Below are positions 1-11,127 of a DNA stretch of 64,000 nucleotides, one piece after another (position 1 is the first letter of the stretch; each line of letters opens with the position of its first letter). A model generated the notes under the pieces. It did no database searches. It was not told the origin of the DNA and saw nothing but the letters and a program-made list of their open reading frames with translations. The position numbers were made by a program, and so were the translations under genes. Source of the stretch: Flaccisagitta enflata (Eukaryota > Chaetognatha > Sagittoidea > Aphragmophora); assembly GCA_965153355.1 (NCBI GenBank), contig OZ231128.1, positions 15,128,001-15,192,000 on the forward strand. Direction: 5' to 3'.

Positions 1-10
1 GGAAAGAAAA

Positions 11-13
11 TAG

Positions 14-48
<35 letters not shown>
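11..48. repeat. (GA)n microsatellite
   Basis: Nearly pure AG dinucleotides at the window start; the array may continue upstream. From 49 to about 288 the sequence is single-copy in this window and I see no feature in it. Confidence 0.9.
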
Positions 49-49
<1 letters not shown>

Positions 50-288
50 CCGATCGAGATGGTGTAGGGAAATCGGCGGAAATTCCTCACTGAACAAGAC
101 GCCGTCGCAGCCACTGGACAATGTAAGATAAAGCAGGCCATCAAATTCAAGTTATAGCTTTTTTGTCTAGCAAGTGCTTTAAAGGTTGCTCATAGAATTT
201 TGATGACGACATGGTTGCGATAACACGATGCGCCGCATGGTGCTTTATCTTGTAGTATCTGGGCTGACTAATATATGCACTACAGATA

Positions 289-728
289 AAAGGACCTACC
301 ACAGTTAGTGGCACGGTCATTTACATTTTAGGATTGTCAATTGAATTTGTGGATCTGATCCGTAAAATCTACTTCCTTATTGTAAAAATACACCCACTGT
401 ATAACAGGACCTTTTCTTGTTTGTGCCACGGCTGACTGTGCCTGAGAATTGTCGATCAAATTTGCGGTTGTGAACCCTCAAATCTGCTACTGTAAAAAAT
501 ACACCCACTGTATAACAAAATCTCTAGTTCATGCCACGGCCGTCCGTACTTGAGAATTGTCAATTGAATTTGTGGTTCCAAACTGTCAAATCAGCTCAGA
601 TACTGTAAACAATACACCCACTGTATAACAAGACCTTCTCCAATTAGAACCATGCCTGTTTGTGTTTGAGAATTGTCGATTGAATTTACGCATGCAAGCT
701 GTCAAATCAACTCTGATTACATCACATT
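289..728. repeat. about 112-bp tandem repeat, four units
   Basis: The landmark ATACACCCACTGTATAAC recurs at about 389, 500 and 612. The landmark GATTGTCAATTGAATTT, or a near copy, recurs at about 332, 446, 553 and 670. Spacing is 106-117 bp. Units have diverged by substitutions and short indels, so this is an old local tandem array. There is no open frame across it. Confidence 0.85.
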
Positions 729-1119
729 CAGCTCGTCATTTATCATTATTCGCAAAACGTCCCTCTTTTTAGATGCGTCCTCAATCTTTAGAGTAGAGGT
801 TGTGTCCGAAAGTCCAAAAGTCCAATGATCCGTCCGCATCCATATCAAGAAATTTTTTCCCTTGATTTTGAGGGGTCTGCTCTCAATTTCCTTATCTCTT
901 TTTCTATCAAATGTTGTATCCTAAAGGGACGCATGTATTGGACATCTTTTGGCCTCGTTTCTCTTTTTTTCTGCTTCCTCCTTTTTTTCCCTCTTTTTTG
1001 CCCTTTTTGTTTTTTGCCCGTTTTGTTTTGTTTTCATTCCAGATCCTCTTCTTGTTCTTTCTGATTCAATTTAAACTTTTTTCTCGCTTTTCCCATTGAA
1101 CAGTCGCCAATCTGTCTAG
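729..1119. other. Non-genic stretch with T-rich low-complexity core
   Basis: From about 955 to 1090 the plus strand is a T/C-rich run. Short open frames here read as F/L/S-rich low-complexity peptides and have no coding character. I see nothing else. Confidence 0.5.
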
Positions 1120-1245
1120 TTTGGAGTGGGGCTCTGGTTGAGGGTGGAGTTCTGGTTGAAGGTGGGGCTCTGGTTGAAGGTGGGGCTCTGGTTGGGGGTT
1201 GGGCTCTTGTTGGGGGTGGAGTTCCCGTTGGGGGTGGGGCAAGTG
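1120..1245. repeat. 18-bp minisatellite, GGTGGGGCTCTGGTTGAA type
   Basis: About seven degenerate 18-bp units. Because 18 is a multiple of three, the minus strand stays open and reads as a PEPHLQ-like repeat. I regard that as a translation artefact. Confidence 0.8.
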
Positions 1246-1357
1246 TTTTGTCAAATTTCTTTTTGCTTTTAAAGATTTCTTCCAGCTCCTCCTCTTTGGC
1301 AAAGCCAACTCTCTACAACCTCCTACAACCCCTTTAACCCCCTTTAACCCCCTATCC

Positions 1358-1411
1358 TAGTCCATCAAACGCCTCATCCAATTGGCTTCCCCATCTTTCC
1401 GCTTACATTTT
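1358..1411 (+). repeat. 54-bp direct repeat, copy 1
   Basis: This 54-bp segment begins TAGTCCATCAAACGCC. It recurs in the same orientation at 7298-7351 with one mismatch. Copy 1 abuts inverted-duplication arm A. Confidence 0.85.
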
Positions 1412-1967
1412 GCCCTGAGCCGCGACTGATGCAGAAGTGTCATATACCACTTAGGGAACACCAATCACCCTCTGGGAAATTTTTTCGAAGGCAAAAAATT
1501 GATCTTTCCTTGTTAATATGCAACTCCTCTTTTGGTAAGATGTTGGTTTAATTCAATTGCCTTTTTTGAGAATGAAACTCAATTTGTTAGGCAACCCCTT
1601 GACCGATTAAGTTCAAATTTTACATGAATAAACTTCTTAAAAAATGCTGTCAAATGAGTCCAATCCCAACATTGTGGCTTTAATAGAAGATGATTTATGA
1701 TTTTCTAAAGATTTAAAAAATACATTAGTAAAATCACCCTTATATTTCGAGGGTTTCCCCCTTCTTCAGGGTCGTGGATCTGAATGAAAAAAACAAAATT
1801 TCATTTCATCATCAAGATTTCAAATGCATGGCCCCCTTTTATTTAAAAACCCTCTTCATTTAAAAAATGTAATGATTTAAGCAAAAAGCTATTGTGTTCA
1901 ATCTTTTAATCAAAGTGATATCAAAAGAAATTTTGCTTGAGATAACATGAATTGAATATGAATATGA

Positions 1968-2114
1968 AACACAAGGTCGTATACACAGCTACCAAATCAA
2001 ATGCGGGTGGGCAGGGGCAATGATAAGAAAGGCTAACCCAAGCATTTGGGCAAGAGCCAAAAAAGCTAACACGGACCTACAGCCCGACGGACCAACTGAT
2101 CTCTCACGCATGCA
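1968..2114 (+). mobile_element. AAGGCC element, diverged
   Basis: It begins ACACAAGGTCGTATACACAGC, continues with GCGGGTGGGCAGGGGCA and a degenerate GACC tract, and ends near CGCATGCAACT. It lies inside arm A and its counterpart is at 6673-6860. Confidence 0.65.
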
Positions 2115-2118
2115 ACTC

Positions 2119-2720
2119 TAACAAGGCTGGATACACAGCTACCCTAGTTGCATGCGGGTGGGCAGGAGCAGTGCTGGAGAAGGTCACTAGGGCAACTGGG
2201 CAGGAGCTGTATGCTCAAAAAGCTCAAAAACGATGAAAGTAAATAGTTCCAAAAGCGTTAGATTGTCAGCAGTGCCCGTTGCCCCTATGTGGGATGGTGA
2301 GAGGAGCAGCGGCCCCGAAGGGGCTGATGACCTATGCTTGGTAAGTTTTGAAGCTCTAGGATTGAATATGAGCCTTAAGGCTGTGATTTGAGCTATGAGC
2401 TATTAAGTCTGTGATTTGAGCCTCAAGTCTGTGATTTGAGCCTTAAGTCTGTGATTTGAGCCTTGAGTCTGTGATTTGAGCCTCGAGGCTGTGATTTGAG
2501 CCTCAAGGCTGGTATTTGAGGCTTGAGGCTGGGATATGAGGCTTTAGGCTGGGATACAAGCCTCAAGGCTGGGATTTGAGTATGTAGGCTGTGATTTGAG
2601 CCATGAGGCTCTGTTTCTGCCTCGTAGTTGTGATTTGATGCTTTAGGCTGTGATTTGAGCCATGAGGCTGTGATTTGAGCCTCAAGGCTAGGATTTGAGG
2701 CTTGAGGCTTGGATTTAAGG
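2119..2720 (+). mobile_element. AAGGCC composite element, 3' truncated
   Basis: Module order is the 5' end AACAAGGCTGGATACACAGC, the GGTGGGCAGGAGCAG block, a GCGTTAGATTGTCAGC head, the CCCCGAAGGGG hairpin (about 2310-2324) and a run of 21-bp GAGGCTGTGATTTGAGCCT units. No 3' hairpin end is found. The full counterpart is the copy at 5494-6672. Confidence 0.7.
2338..2717 (+). repeat. 21-bp GAGGCT minisatellite
   Basis: About 18 units of the type GAGGCTGTGATTTGAGCCT, with ordered variants such as GGGATACAAGCC and GTAGTTGTGATTTGATGC. The variants occur in matching order on the other strand at about 6060-6430. Open frames across it are artefacts. Confidence 0.85.
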
Positions 2721-3049
2721 AGGAATTGCAGCAAAAAGAAAATGCAGAACATGCAGAAAATCCTTGCAAGAAACATGTTTTTTTGGTTCACTTATGTACG
2801 CATCATAATATGACGCACCATCCGTTAGTTAAACTGTCGGTCTCGTCAGATGCACCGACTAAGCCCGTGAGTCTGGCCTTGGCCTTGATCCTACAAATAT
2901 TGATCATATAGCTACCGTGACAAACATGGTCTCCACTGTGTGCCTTGATGCATGTTTGAGGTCTGTCAATATTACAGGCCATGGCTACTCGCAGATTTTG
3001 ATAAACATTACCAAGGTTTTATTGTCAAAGATTTGGATGCGTCTTCATC
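2721..3049. other. Non-genic stretch
   Basis: I see no repeat family, RNA gene or coding signal here. A 69-codon open frame starts inside the minisatellite and has no recognisable content. Confidence 0.4.
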
Positions 3050-3974
3050 AGGCCTGAGCGATTGTATTGTGTGTTGGTATTGAGTTTACAATATTCTTGT
3101 GTATTGGGTTTTCCCAATAGAGGTAGTTTATTTTGTATTTTTTCAAATACAATACAATTCTTTACAATACTATGAAAAAGTTGATCTAAGGAGAGTGAAA
3201 AACATTTGAAGGTTTGAGTGAAAACAGATGACGAGGAGAAGCTGAAAGATAAAAGGGGTTGAGGAGGATTTGCTGAAATTAGAAGTAGTTGAAGGATGAA
3301 AAGAGGAGGAGGAAGAGGGACTTATAAGAGTCAAAGTGGGTTTGGAATATAAACAAAGGGGAAGAAGAATAAGAAAAATCTATGAGCTAGTAGCTAGAAG
3401 CTGAGACAATGAAGAAGAAGAAGATAAAAAATCTACAGGAGAGAGAGAGTGAAAAAGGGAGAATGAGAGACATAAGAACAGACAGACAAAGAGTCAGACA
3501 AACAAAAAAAGATAATAAAGAAACAAACAAACAAATAAAAGAAAAAAAAGAAAAACAGAAATAAACATAGATAAAAAAAGAAACAATAAATCAAGCAAAA
3601 AAAGGATAAAGACCGAATATTAAAGAATAAACTAAAATTTTTTACAGAATAAAAAAAAAAAAATTTAAGCTCTTATCTATCAAAATATTTATATAATTAC
3701 CAAATGTATAATGTTTTTTTTTTCAAATCAATAGAACACCATTTAATCATAATTATTTCTTCTACATATCACTACCTAATACTAAATACTAATTGATAAA
3801 TACTATCATATGTAGTTAAATAGATATTGTATTGTTTTGTATTTAAAGATAATGTATTGTATACAATTTTAATGGATATTGTATAGTACTGGTATTGTAT
3901 TGTATTGGCCCAATATTTGAAAGTATTGTATTGGTATTGTATAGTTGACAAAAAATGCTATATAGCTCAGGCCT
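3050..3974 (+). mobile_element. TIR element with CAATAC-rich ends, copy 1
   Basis: The ends are inverted: AGGCCTGAGCGAT on the left and ATATAGCTCAGGCCT on the right. Both are followed inward by many ATTGTATTG/CAATACAAT words. The middle (about 3230-3620) is purine-rich low complexity. A second copy lies in opposite orientation at 46612-47476. No open frame is present, so it is non-autonomous. Confidence 0.7.
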
Positions 3975-4149
3975 GGTCATCATACCCAAAGAAATTACTG
4001 CAAAGTGTCAAAATTTGCAACGCCCAGCTTGTCTGATTGTATTTGATTGACTTTTTATGTTAATTCATCGTTAACCATTTTTGCAATTCCTTAGTATTGT
4101 ATTACATATTCAGGCGAAAGATTCAGAGGTGTATATTACTGAGTCGCTT

Positions 4150-4447
4150 TTGATTCCCCCCCCCCCCCTGCCTTTGATTTTTTTCCCCGCGACGCATCGC
4201 ATCACATTTTTATGTCTATGATTTTCTTCCCCATATAGCAATAAAACAATGTAGTTAAGGTTTGAATAGTTTTAAATTATGTTTTACTAATTGTGTTTTA
4301 TGATTTAGTACCGTAAAAAGTCATATTTTCCCCAAACTTTTTTTTTTCTTTTTTCACCCTTTGATTTCCTCCCCCATCTCCAGACCCTTTGATTTCCCCC
4401 CCCCCCCCGGGGAGAGGGGAAAACTCAAAAATATACAGGCCTGGAAA
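4150..4447 (+). mobile_element. C-tract-bounded repeat, copy 1
   Basis: It starts with TTGATT and a long C run and ends with CCCTTTGATTT, another C run and GGCCTGG. Internal landmarks TAGCAATAAAAC, TATGATTT and ATTTTCCCCAAA recur in order at 17950-18215. A degraded fragment is at about 52676-52760. No function is inferred. Confidence 0.65.
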
Positions 4448-4501
4448 GATTACAAATTTATAAAATGTTTGGTGAATCATATTACAATCAAGCCTGGGCA
4501 C

Positions 4502-5042
4502 ATGGCAGTGTCAGGTGTGTCAAAAATAAAGTTTCTTTGATCAGATCATCAACATCTGGTTGCATAAACAAAAAAATTTTAAACCTTTGGCGTTTTAAAT
4601 TTTTCAAATTTTATCCATCTTCCTGTTTTTTCAAAATTCCTTTTGAGATGCTAATTTGTATATTGCTGCGTTTTTTATTTTATATTAGAATTATTGTTCA
4701 TAAGTATTATGAAATAGCCATTTAATTATCTTTGATTTTTGGTTGGGATTACATATATTAGGGAAAATTTGTTTTTTTACTACCAAAATCATAAAAAGAA
4801 AAAAAAAACTTGATATTCTTTGTTGATGTTTTAAGTTTCATTTTCAACAAAACTAGGTAGAGACTCTGAAAGTATATATATTTTTGACAATCTTTTCCTG
4901 CTTTAAAAAAACAGAAAATGACTGAAATTAAAAAAAATAAAAAAGCTAAAATTCTTTAAAAATTTTTTATATATACACCCAGATGTTGATGATTTGATCA
5001 AAGAAACTTTTTTATTTTTGACACACCCAAATGGCAGGGTCA
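4502..5042. mobile_element. MULE-like TIR element with flanking direct repeats
   Basis: Inverted arms of about 140 bp run from 4514 (GGTGTGTCAAAAATAAAG) to 5028. They include GATCAGATCATCAACATCTGG on the left and its near complement on the right. Direct repeats ATGGCAG(T/G)GTCA flank it at 4502-4513 and 5031-5042. Long TIRs with a 9-12 bp target duplication suggest a Mutator-like non-autonomous element. There is no transposase. Confidence 0.7.
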
Positions 5043-5063
5043 GCATTGCATGTGTGGATGTCG

Positions 5064-5065
<2 letters not shown>

Positions 5066-5146
<81 letters not shown>
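5066..5146. repeat. (GT)n microsatellite
   Basis: About 40 uninterrupted TG dinucleotides just outside the MULE-like element. Its CVCVCV and HTHTHT open frames are artefacts. From 5147 to 5493 I see nothing. Confidence 0.95.
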
Positions 5147-5147
<1 letters not shown>

Positions 5148-5493
5148 CTGTGTTCACATATGCATGTGTGTTCACTGTCATATCCATGTGCGTTTGTTTG
5201 TGCAAGTGTGTGCGCGTGGGCCTGAGCGAGATAAGTGATCGATGTCAGAAAATTCGAGAAGGATAAACAAGCTGTACTGCCGAGAATCAAATCAAGATGC
5301 GTTTTATGACCAGTTCCAGCAATCCTTGCCTTGGTAAGATTGTTCTTTAAAGAACTAAGTATATCAGTATGTAATGTAATAGATTTTTTTCTTATCTTAG
5401 CACTTAGCCTTAAAAACAACTCAATAAGAACTAAGGTCAAATGATATGTGGGGAAGCAGTTTAAAGCATACTTCTACGCTGATGAACACAATT

Positions 5494-6672
5494 TTTAGTC
5501 GCGTGCTACGCGACTCTACACCTCGCTAGGTCGGTTGGTTGGTTGGTTGGTTGGTTGGTCAGTCGGTCACTCCCCTTTTGGGCAGCGGCCCCAAAAGGGC
5601 CGATGACATATGCTTTCACATATAGCGGAAATTTTTCCTTCTTCTTCTTCTTCTCCTCCGTCCACCCACTTCGAACCTCATATCCTGGCCTTGGGGTCAT
5701 AATCTTAGTCTAGAAGCCCAAATCCTAGTCTAGAGTCCCAAATTCTAGCCTCAAGGCCCAAATCCTTGCCTCAAGACTCAAATCCCAACCTTGAGGTTCA
5801 AATCCCAGACTAGAGGCCCATATCCCTGCCTTGAGGCCCATATCACTGCCTTGAGGCCCATATCCCAGCCTCGAGGCCCATATCCCAGCCTCGAGGCCCA
5901 TATCCCAGCCTCAAGGCCCATATCCCTGCCTTGAGGCCCATATCCCAGCCTCGAGGCCCATATCCCAGCCTCAAGGCCCATATCCCAGCCTCGAGGCTCA
6001 CATCCCAGCCTCGAGGCTCACATCCCAGCCTCAAGGCTCAAATTCCAGCCTCAAGCCTCAAATCCAAGCCTCAAGCCTCAAATCCTAGCCTTGGGGCTCA
6101 AATCACAGCCTCATGGCTCAAATGGCAGCCTAAAGCATCAAATCACAGCCACGAGGCTCAAATAAGAGCCCCATGGCTCAAATCATAGCCTAGATACTCA
6201 AATCCCAAGGCTTGTATCCCAGCCTAAAGCCTTTCATCCCAGCCTCAAGCCTGAAATACCGGCCTTGAGGCTCAAATCACAGCCTTGAGGCTCAAATCAC
6301 AGCCTTGATGCTCAAATCACAGACTCAAGGCTCAAATCACAGACTCAAGGCTCAAATCACAGACTCAAGGCTCAAATAACAGCCTCATGGCTCAAATCAC
6401 AGCATTGAGGCTCAAATTCAATCCTAGAGCTTCAAAACTTACTAGTCATAGGTCATTGGCTCCTTCAGGGCCGCTGCCCCTCTCACCATCATACATACGC
6501 ACACAGGGGCAACGGGTACCGCTGACCATCTAATGCTTTTGCGACTATTTACTTTTTCGTTGTTTTTGAGCTTTTTGAGCATACAGCTCCTGTCCAGATG
6601 CCTTAGTGACCTTCCCCAGCACTGCTCCTGCCCACCCGCACGCAACTAAGGTAGCCGTGTATCCAGCCTTGT
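5494..6672 (-). mobile_element. AAGGCC composite element, apparently full length
   Basis: In element orientation it runs from 6672 (AACAAGGCTGGATACACGGC) through 5' motif AGTTGCGTGC, a head with CGCAAAAGCATTAGATGGTC and a CCCTGAAGGAG hairpin. A 21-bp minisatellite (about 5690-6430) follows, then an inverted second hairpin module (5585-5612), a GACC/AACC tract and the terminal hairpin AGTCGCGTAGCACGCGACT at 5496-5516. The two hairpin modules share GCAGCGGCCCC and an arm like CCGATGACCTATGCTT in inverted orientation. Confidence 0.75.
5690..6430 (-). repeat. 20-21 bp minisatellite inside the composite element
   Basis: About 35 units, grading from CATATCCCAGCCTCGAGGCC-type (5820-6000) to CTCAAATCACAGCCTCAAGG-type (6090-6420). 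The outer units match arm A unit by unit; the 5690-6050 part has no partner there. Confidence 0.85.
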
Positions 6673-7259
6673 TAGTTGCATGCTTGAGAGGTCAGTCGGT
6701 CCGTTGGTCCGTAGATCCATGTTAGCTTTTTGGCGTTTTGAGTGGTTTTTTGTGTTACTGCTCCTGCCCAAATTCTTGGGTTAGCCTTTCTTATCACTGC
6801 CTCTGCCCACCCGCATATGACTTTGGTAGGTACTTATCCGACCTTGTGTTTCATATTCATATCCAATTTATGTTATCTCAAGCAAATTTTCTTTTGATAC
6901 CACTTTGATGAAAAGAATGAATACAACAGCTTTTTGCTTAAATCGTTACATTTTTTAAATCTTTAGAAAATCATAAATGATCTTCTAGAAAAGCCACAAT
7001 GCTGGGATTGGACTCATTCGACAGCATTTTTTAAGAAGTTCATTCATGTAAGATTTCAACTTAATCGGTCAAGGGGTTGCTGAACAAATTGAGTTTCATT
7101 CTGAAAAAAAGCAATTCAATTAAACCAACATCTTACCAAAAGAGGAGTTGCATATTAACAAGGAAAAATCAATTTTTTGCCTTCAAAAAAATTTCCCAGT
7201 GGGTGATTGTTGTTCCCCAAGTGGTACATGACACTTCTGCATCAGTCGCGGCTCAGGGC
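6050..7259 (-). repeat. Inverted duplication, arm B
   Basis: Reverse-complement partner of 1411-2717. It includes two AAGGCC elements and the AT-rich block ending CTGCATCAGTCGCGGCTC. The spacer between the arms is about 3.3 kb. Confidence 0.85.
6673..6860 (-). mobile_element. AAGGCC element
   Basis: On the minus strand it begins ACACAAGGTCGGATAAGTACC and carries ATGCGGGTGGGCAGAGGCAGT and a GGACCAACGGACCGAC tract. It ends near AAGCATGCAACT, directly against the neighbouring composite copy. It matches 1968-2114. Confidence 0.65.
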
Positions 7260-7297
7260 ACTCAAAGCTGTCTTTGTCGATGTATGGTGACACTGTG

Positions 7298-7351
7298 TAG
7301 TCCATCAAACGCCTCATCCAATTGGCTTCCCCATCTATCCGCTTACATTTT
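7298..7351 (+). repeat. 54-bp direct repeat, copy 2
   Basis: Same orientation as 1358-1411, one mismatch. It starts 38 bp beyond the outer end of arm B and abuts the 3' end of the next composite element. Confidence 0.85.
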
Positions 7352-8452
7352 TAGTCGCATGCACGCAACTCTACAACCCGCTTTGTCGGTCCGTCCATCG
7401 GTCCGTCGGTTCGTTGGTCAGTCCATCTGTCACACTTTACTTTTTGGGCAGCGGCCCCGAAGGGGACAAAGTCCTGTAGAACACAGGGGGAATCTGTCCG
7501 TCCGTCCGTACGTCCGTCCGTCCGTCCGTCCCCCCCCCAGCTCCATTCTCAGGGCTTCGTCTCCTTTGGGGCCCAAATCTAAACTGTATGGCTCAAATCC
7601 AAGCAAAATAGCCCAAATCCAAGCAAAATGGTCCTAATCTGGCTAGAAAACCTGAATTCTGGTCTGAATTCTATCATTTTAACCCCTTGGACCTAGATTT
7701 TGGCTTCTGGTACTTAGATTCTGGCTTCTAAAACCCACATCCTAGCATTAGAGACCCAGATTCTGGCCTCTGGGACCCAGATTCTGGCCTCTAAGACCAC
7801 ATCCTAGTCTCAGAGACCCAAATCCTAGTCTCAGAGACCAAAATCCTGGCCTTAGAGACTCAAATCCTGGCCTCTGAGTCCGAGAAATTGGTCTCTGAGA
7901 CCAAATGTTGGCCCTAGAGACCAAGATCCTGGCCTGCTCCCTTCTCGACCTAACCTACAAACTACTCATGAAAGGCATGGGTACCATTTTCCAAATACTG
8001 CATTTTATCATCTCTCCACATTATTCAATGAGAGTTTCAATAACCTGGCATCCTGAACAGAAGGAAGTCAGACTGAAGGACGGACGGATGGACGGACAGA
8101 TTCCCCCTGTGTTCTACAGGACTTCGTCCCCTTCGGGGCCGCTGCCCTGCTCCTCATCAACATAAATCACATACTGCTCAAGCAGGGCACGGATACCGCT
8201 GACCACTTACTGCCTTTGGGCTGCTATTTATTATACTTTGAGTTATTTTTAGTCATTTTAAGTCATTCTAAGTCATTCTAAGTTATTTTAAGTCACTTAA
8301 GTCAAATAGGTCAAAGTAGTTATTTCAGTCATTTTTTGTCTGTGTAAGTTATTTAAAGTCGTCTTGAGTCATTTTAAGTCATCTTGAGTCAATAAAAGTC
8401 ATCTTAAGTTATCTATGTCCCGCACGCGACTTATAGGTGTTGGCCTTGTTTA
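7350..8452 (-). mobile_element. AAGGCC composite element with CCTGTAGAACACAGG-type core
   Basis: In element orientation the 5' end (AAACAAGGCCAACACC, motif AGTCGCGTGC) is at about 8451. A run of AGTCATTTTA-like units (8230-8400), a GTGGTCAGCGGTATCCG head and an inverted pair of hairpin modules (8101-8149 and 7446-7491) follow. The pair encloses CCCAGATTCTGGCCTCTGAG units. The element ends with a (GGAC)n tract and the hairpin AGTTGCGTGCATGCGACT at 7353-7370. Confidence 0.75.
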
Positions 8453-9098
<646 letters not shown>

Positions 9099-9194
9099 CG
9101 TCTTCAGGAGAGTCGGCATAGCGCGGGTGAGTGTACACGCGTCTTCGCGTCCGCGTGTATGAGAAGTTTACACGTGCACATGCAGATGTGCGTC

Positions 9195-9389
<195 letters not shown>

Positions 9390-9539
9390 TGTGCGTGCGC
9401 GAGTTTGTGTGTGTGAGGACTCAGGCGACTGGGGAAGTCGTGTATCCGGTCTTCTCATTATGTTGAAAGATAATTTATGTATACCCAGTATGGTTGGTAG
9501 TAGAGTAAATTTTGCCTCTGTGCACTCAGAGTTTGAACA

Positions 9540-9540
<1 letters not shown>

Positions 9541-9584
<44 letters not shown>
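9541..9584. repeat. (GA)n microsatellite
   Basis: A pure AG run of about 22 units. Confidence 0.95.
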
Positions 9585-9586
<2 letters not shown>

Positions 9587-9701
9587 ACTCTAGTCTCCAC
9601 CATGAATCAGCTTGCAGTTCATCATCGTAAAAACAGTTCACGCGTAGATCTGCTGGATCTGGAAGCGCAGAGTTTCTTCCTCGATGTTCCGTAAAAAAAT
9701 G

Positions 9702-10078
9702 TGTCTTCCCGTGCAGATGTGAGATCATTTGTCCAACTCTCCCTCTTTTTCTTGCCATCTATCTCTCTTTCCTTCTTTCTTTCTTCTTTCTTTCTTCTTT
9801 CTTTCCATGCAGATGTGAGATCATTTGTCCAACTCTCCCTCTTTTTCTTGCCATCTATCTCTCTTTCCTTCTTTCTTTCTTCTTTCTTTCCTCTTTCTTT
9901 CCATGCAGATGTGAGATCATTTGTCCAACTCTCCCTCTTTTTCTTGCTTTCTTGCTATCTTGCTATCTTTCTCTCTTTCCTTCTTTCTTTTTCCTTTCTT
10001 TCCATGCAGATGTGAGATCATTTGTCCAAGTCTCCCTCTTTTTCTTGCTATCTATCTCTCTTTCCTTCTTTCTTTCCT

Positions 10079-10110
<32 letters not shown>

Positions 10111-10330
10111 TCCTTCTTTCTTTCTTATTTCTTTCTTCTTTCTTTCCATGCAGATGTGAGATCATTTGTCCAACTCTCCCTCTTTTTCTTGCCATCTATC
10201 TCTCTTTCCTTCTTTCTTTCTTCTTTCTTTCTTCTTTCTTTTCTTTCCATGCAGATGTAAGATCATTTGTCCAAATCTCCCTCTTTTTCTTGCTATCTAT
10301 CTCTCTTTCCTTTTTTCCTTCTTTAATCTT
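9702..10330. repeat. about 100-bp tandem repeat with TTTC tails
   Basis: Six copies of GCAGATGTGAGATCATTTG begin near 9713, 9809, 9907, 10008, 10153 and 10250. Each is followed by CTCCCTCTTTTTCTTGC and a variable TTTC/TTCC tail. Copy spacing of 96-145 bp tracks tail length. Confidence 0.9.
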
Positions 10331-10424
10331 TATTCTGTTTTTTTTTAGTTTTTCTGTTTCTTTTTTCTTTGTTTCCCTTATCTCTTTGTTTCTTTGTCTT
10401 TGTTTTTGTTTCTATCTTTTTGTT

Positions 10425-10487
<63 letters not shown>

Positions 10488-10588
10488 CTCTTTCCATATG
10501 CTCATAAACTAAATGAGTATGCCACTCTAAACCAGTGGCGCAGGGCAGGAGAATGGTCAGGGGCGTCAGGCCCAAATCTTATCCCAAC

Positions 10589-10619
<31 letters not shown>

Positions 10620-10631
10620 GTGTCTCTGCCG

Positions 10632-10727
<96 letters not shown>
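10331..10727. repeat. Pyrimidine simple repeats
   Basis: T-rich sequence, (TTTC)n at 10426-10495, (TGTC)n at 10588-10622 and (CT)n at 10636-10727 follow one another. A short non-repetitive segment lies at 10500-10587. Confidence 0.9.
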
Positions 10728-10728
<1 letters not shown>

Positions 10729-10794
10729 GTTAATAATTTTTCCAGATCCTGAGGAATTGGAATTCATTTTATTACCATATCCCCATAGTCCTTA

Positions 10795-11127
10795 TTCTTG
10801 TTCTTGTTCTTGTTCTTGTTCCTGTTTCCTGTTCTTTTTCTTTTTCTTTTTCTTTTTCTTTTTCTTTTTCTTTTTCTTTTTCTTTTTCTTTTTGGCTTTT
10901 CTTGTTCTTATTCACACTTCCTCCCGCCCGTCCCTTTCATCACTTGTTTTTTGTTCCTGTTTCTGTTTCTGTTCTTGTTCTTTTTCTTGTTCTTGTTCAT
11001 TTTTGCCACACTTCCACCTGCCAGTCCCTTTCATTACCTTGTTCTTGTTCTTGTTCTTGTTAATTTTGGCCACACTACCTCCCGCCCGTCCCTTGCATCA
11101 TTACCTTGTTCTTGTTCTTGTTTTTGG
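10795..11127. repeat. TTCTTG/TTCTTT hexamers and an 80-bp tandem unit
   Basis: (TTCTTG)n passes into (TTCTTT)n up to about 10895. Three units carrying CACACTTCCTCCCGCCCGTC (about 10910, 11005 and 11068) and further TTCTTG runs follow. Confidence 0.85.

Larger units (their letters stand above)
1411..2717 (+). repeat. Inverted duplication, arm A
   Basis: The segment is the reverse complement of about 6050-7259, arm B. Shared landmarks in order are the block with GAGCCGCGACTGATGCAG, an AT-rich unique stretch, two AAGGCC elements, a CCCCGAAGGGG module and the GAGGCT minisatellite. Even individual variant minisatellite units line up one for one, so the minisatellite was copied with its flanks. 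The arms have diverged by many substitutions and small indels. Confidence 0.85.

Noticed and set aside
289-728. CRISPR-like array
   Set aside because: The repeated unit is continuous and diverged, without unique spacers of fixed length, and the genome is eukaryotic.
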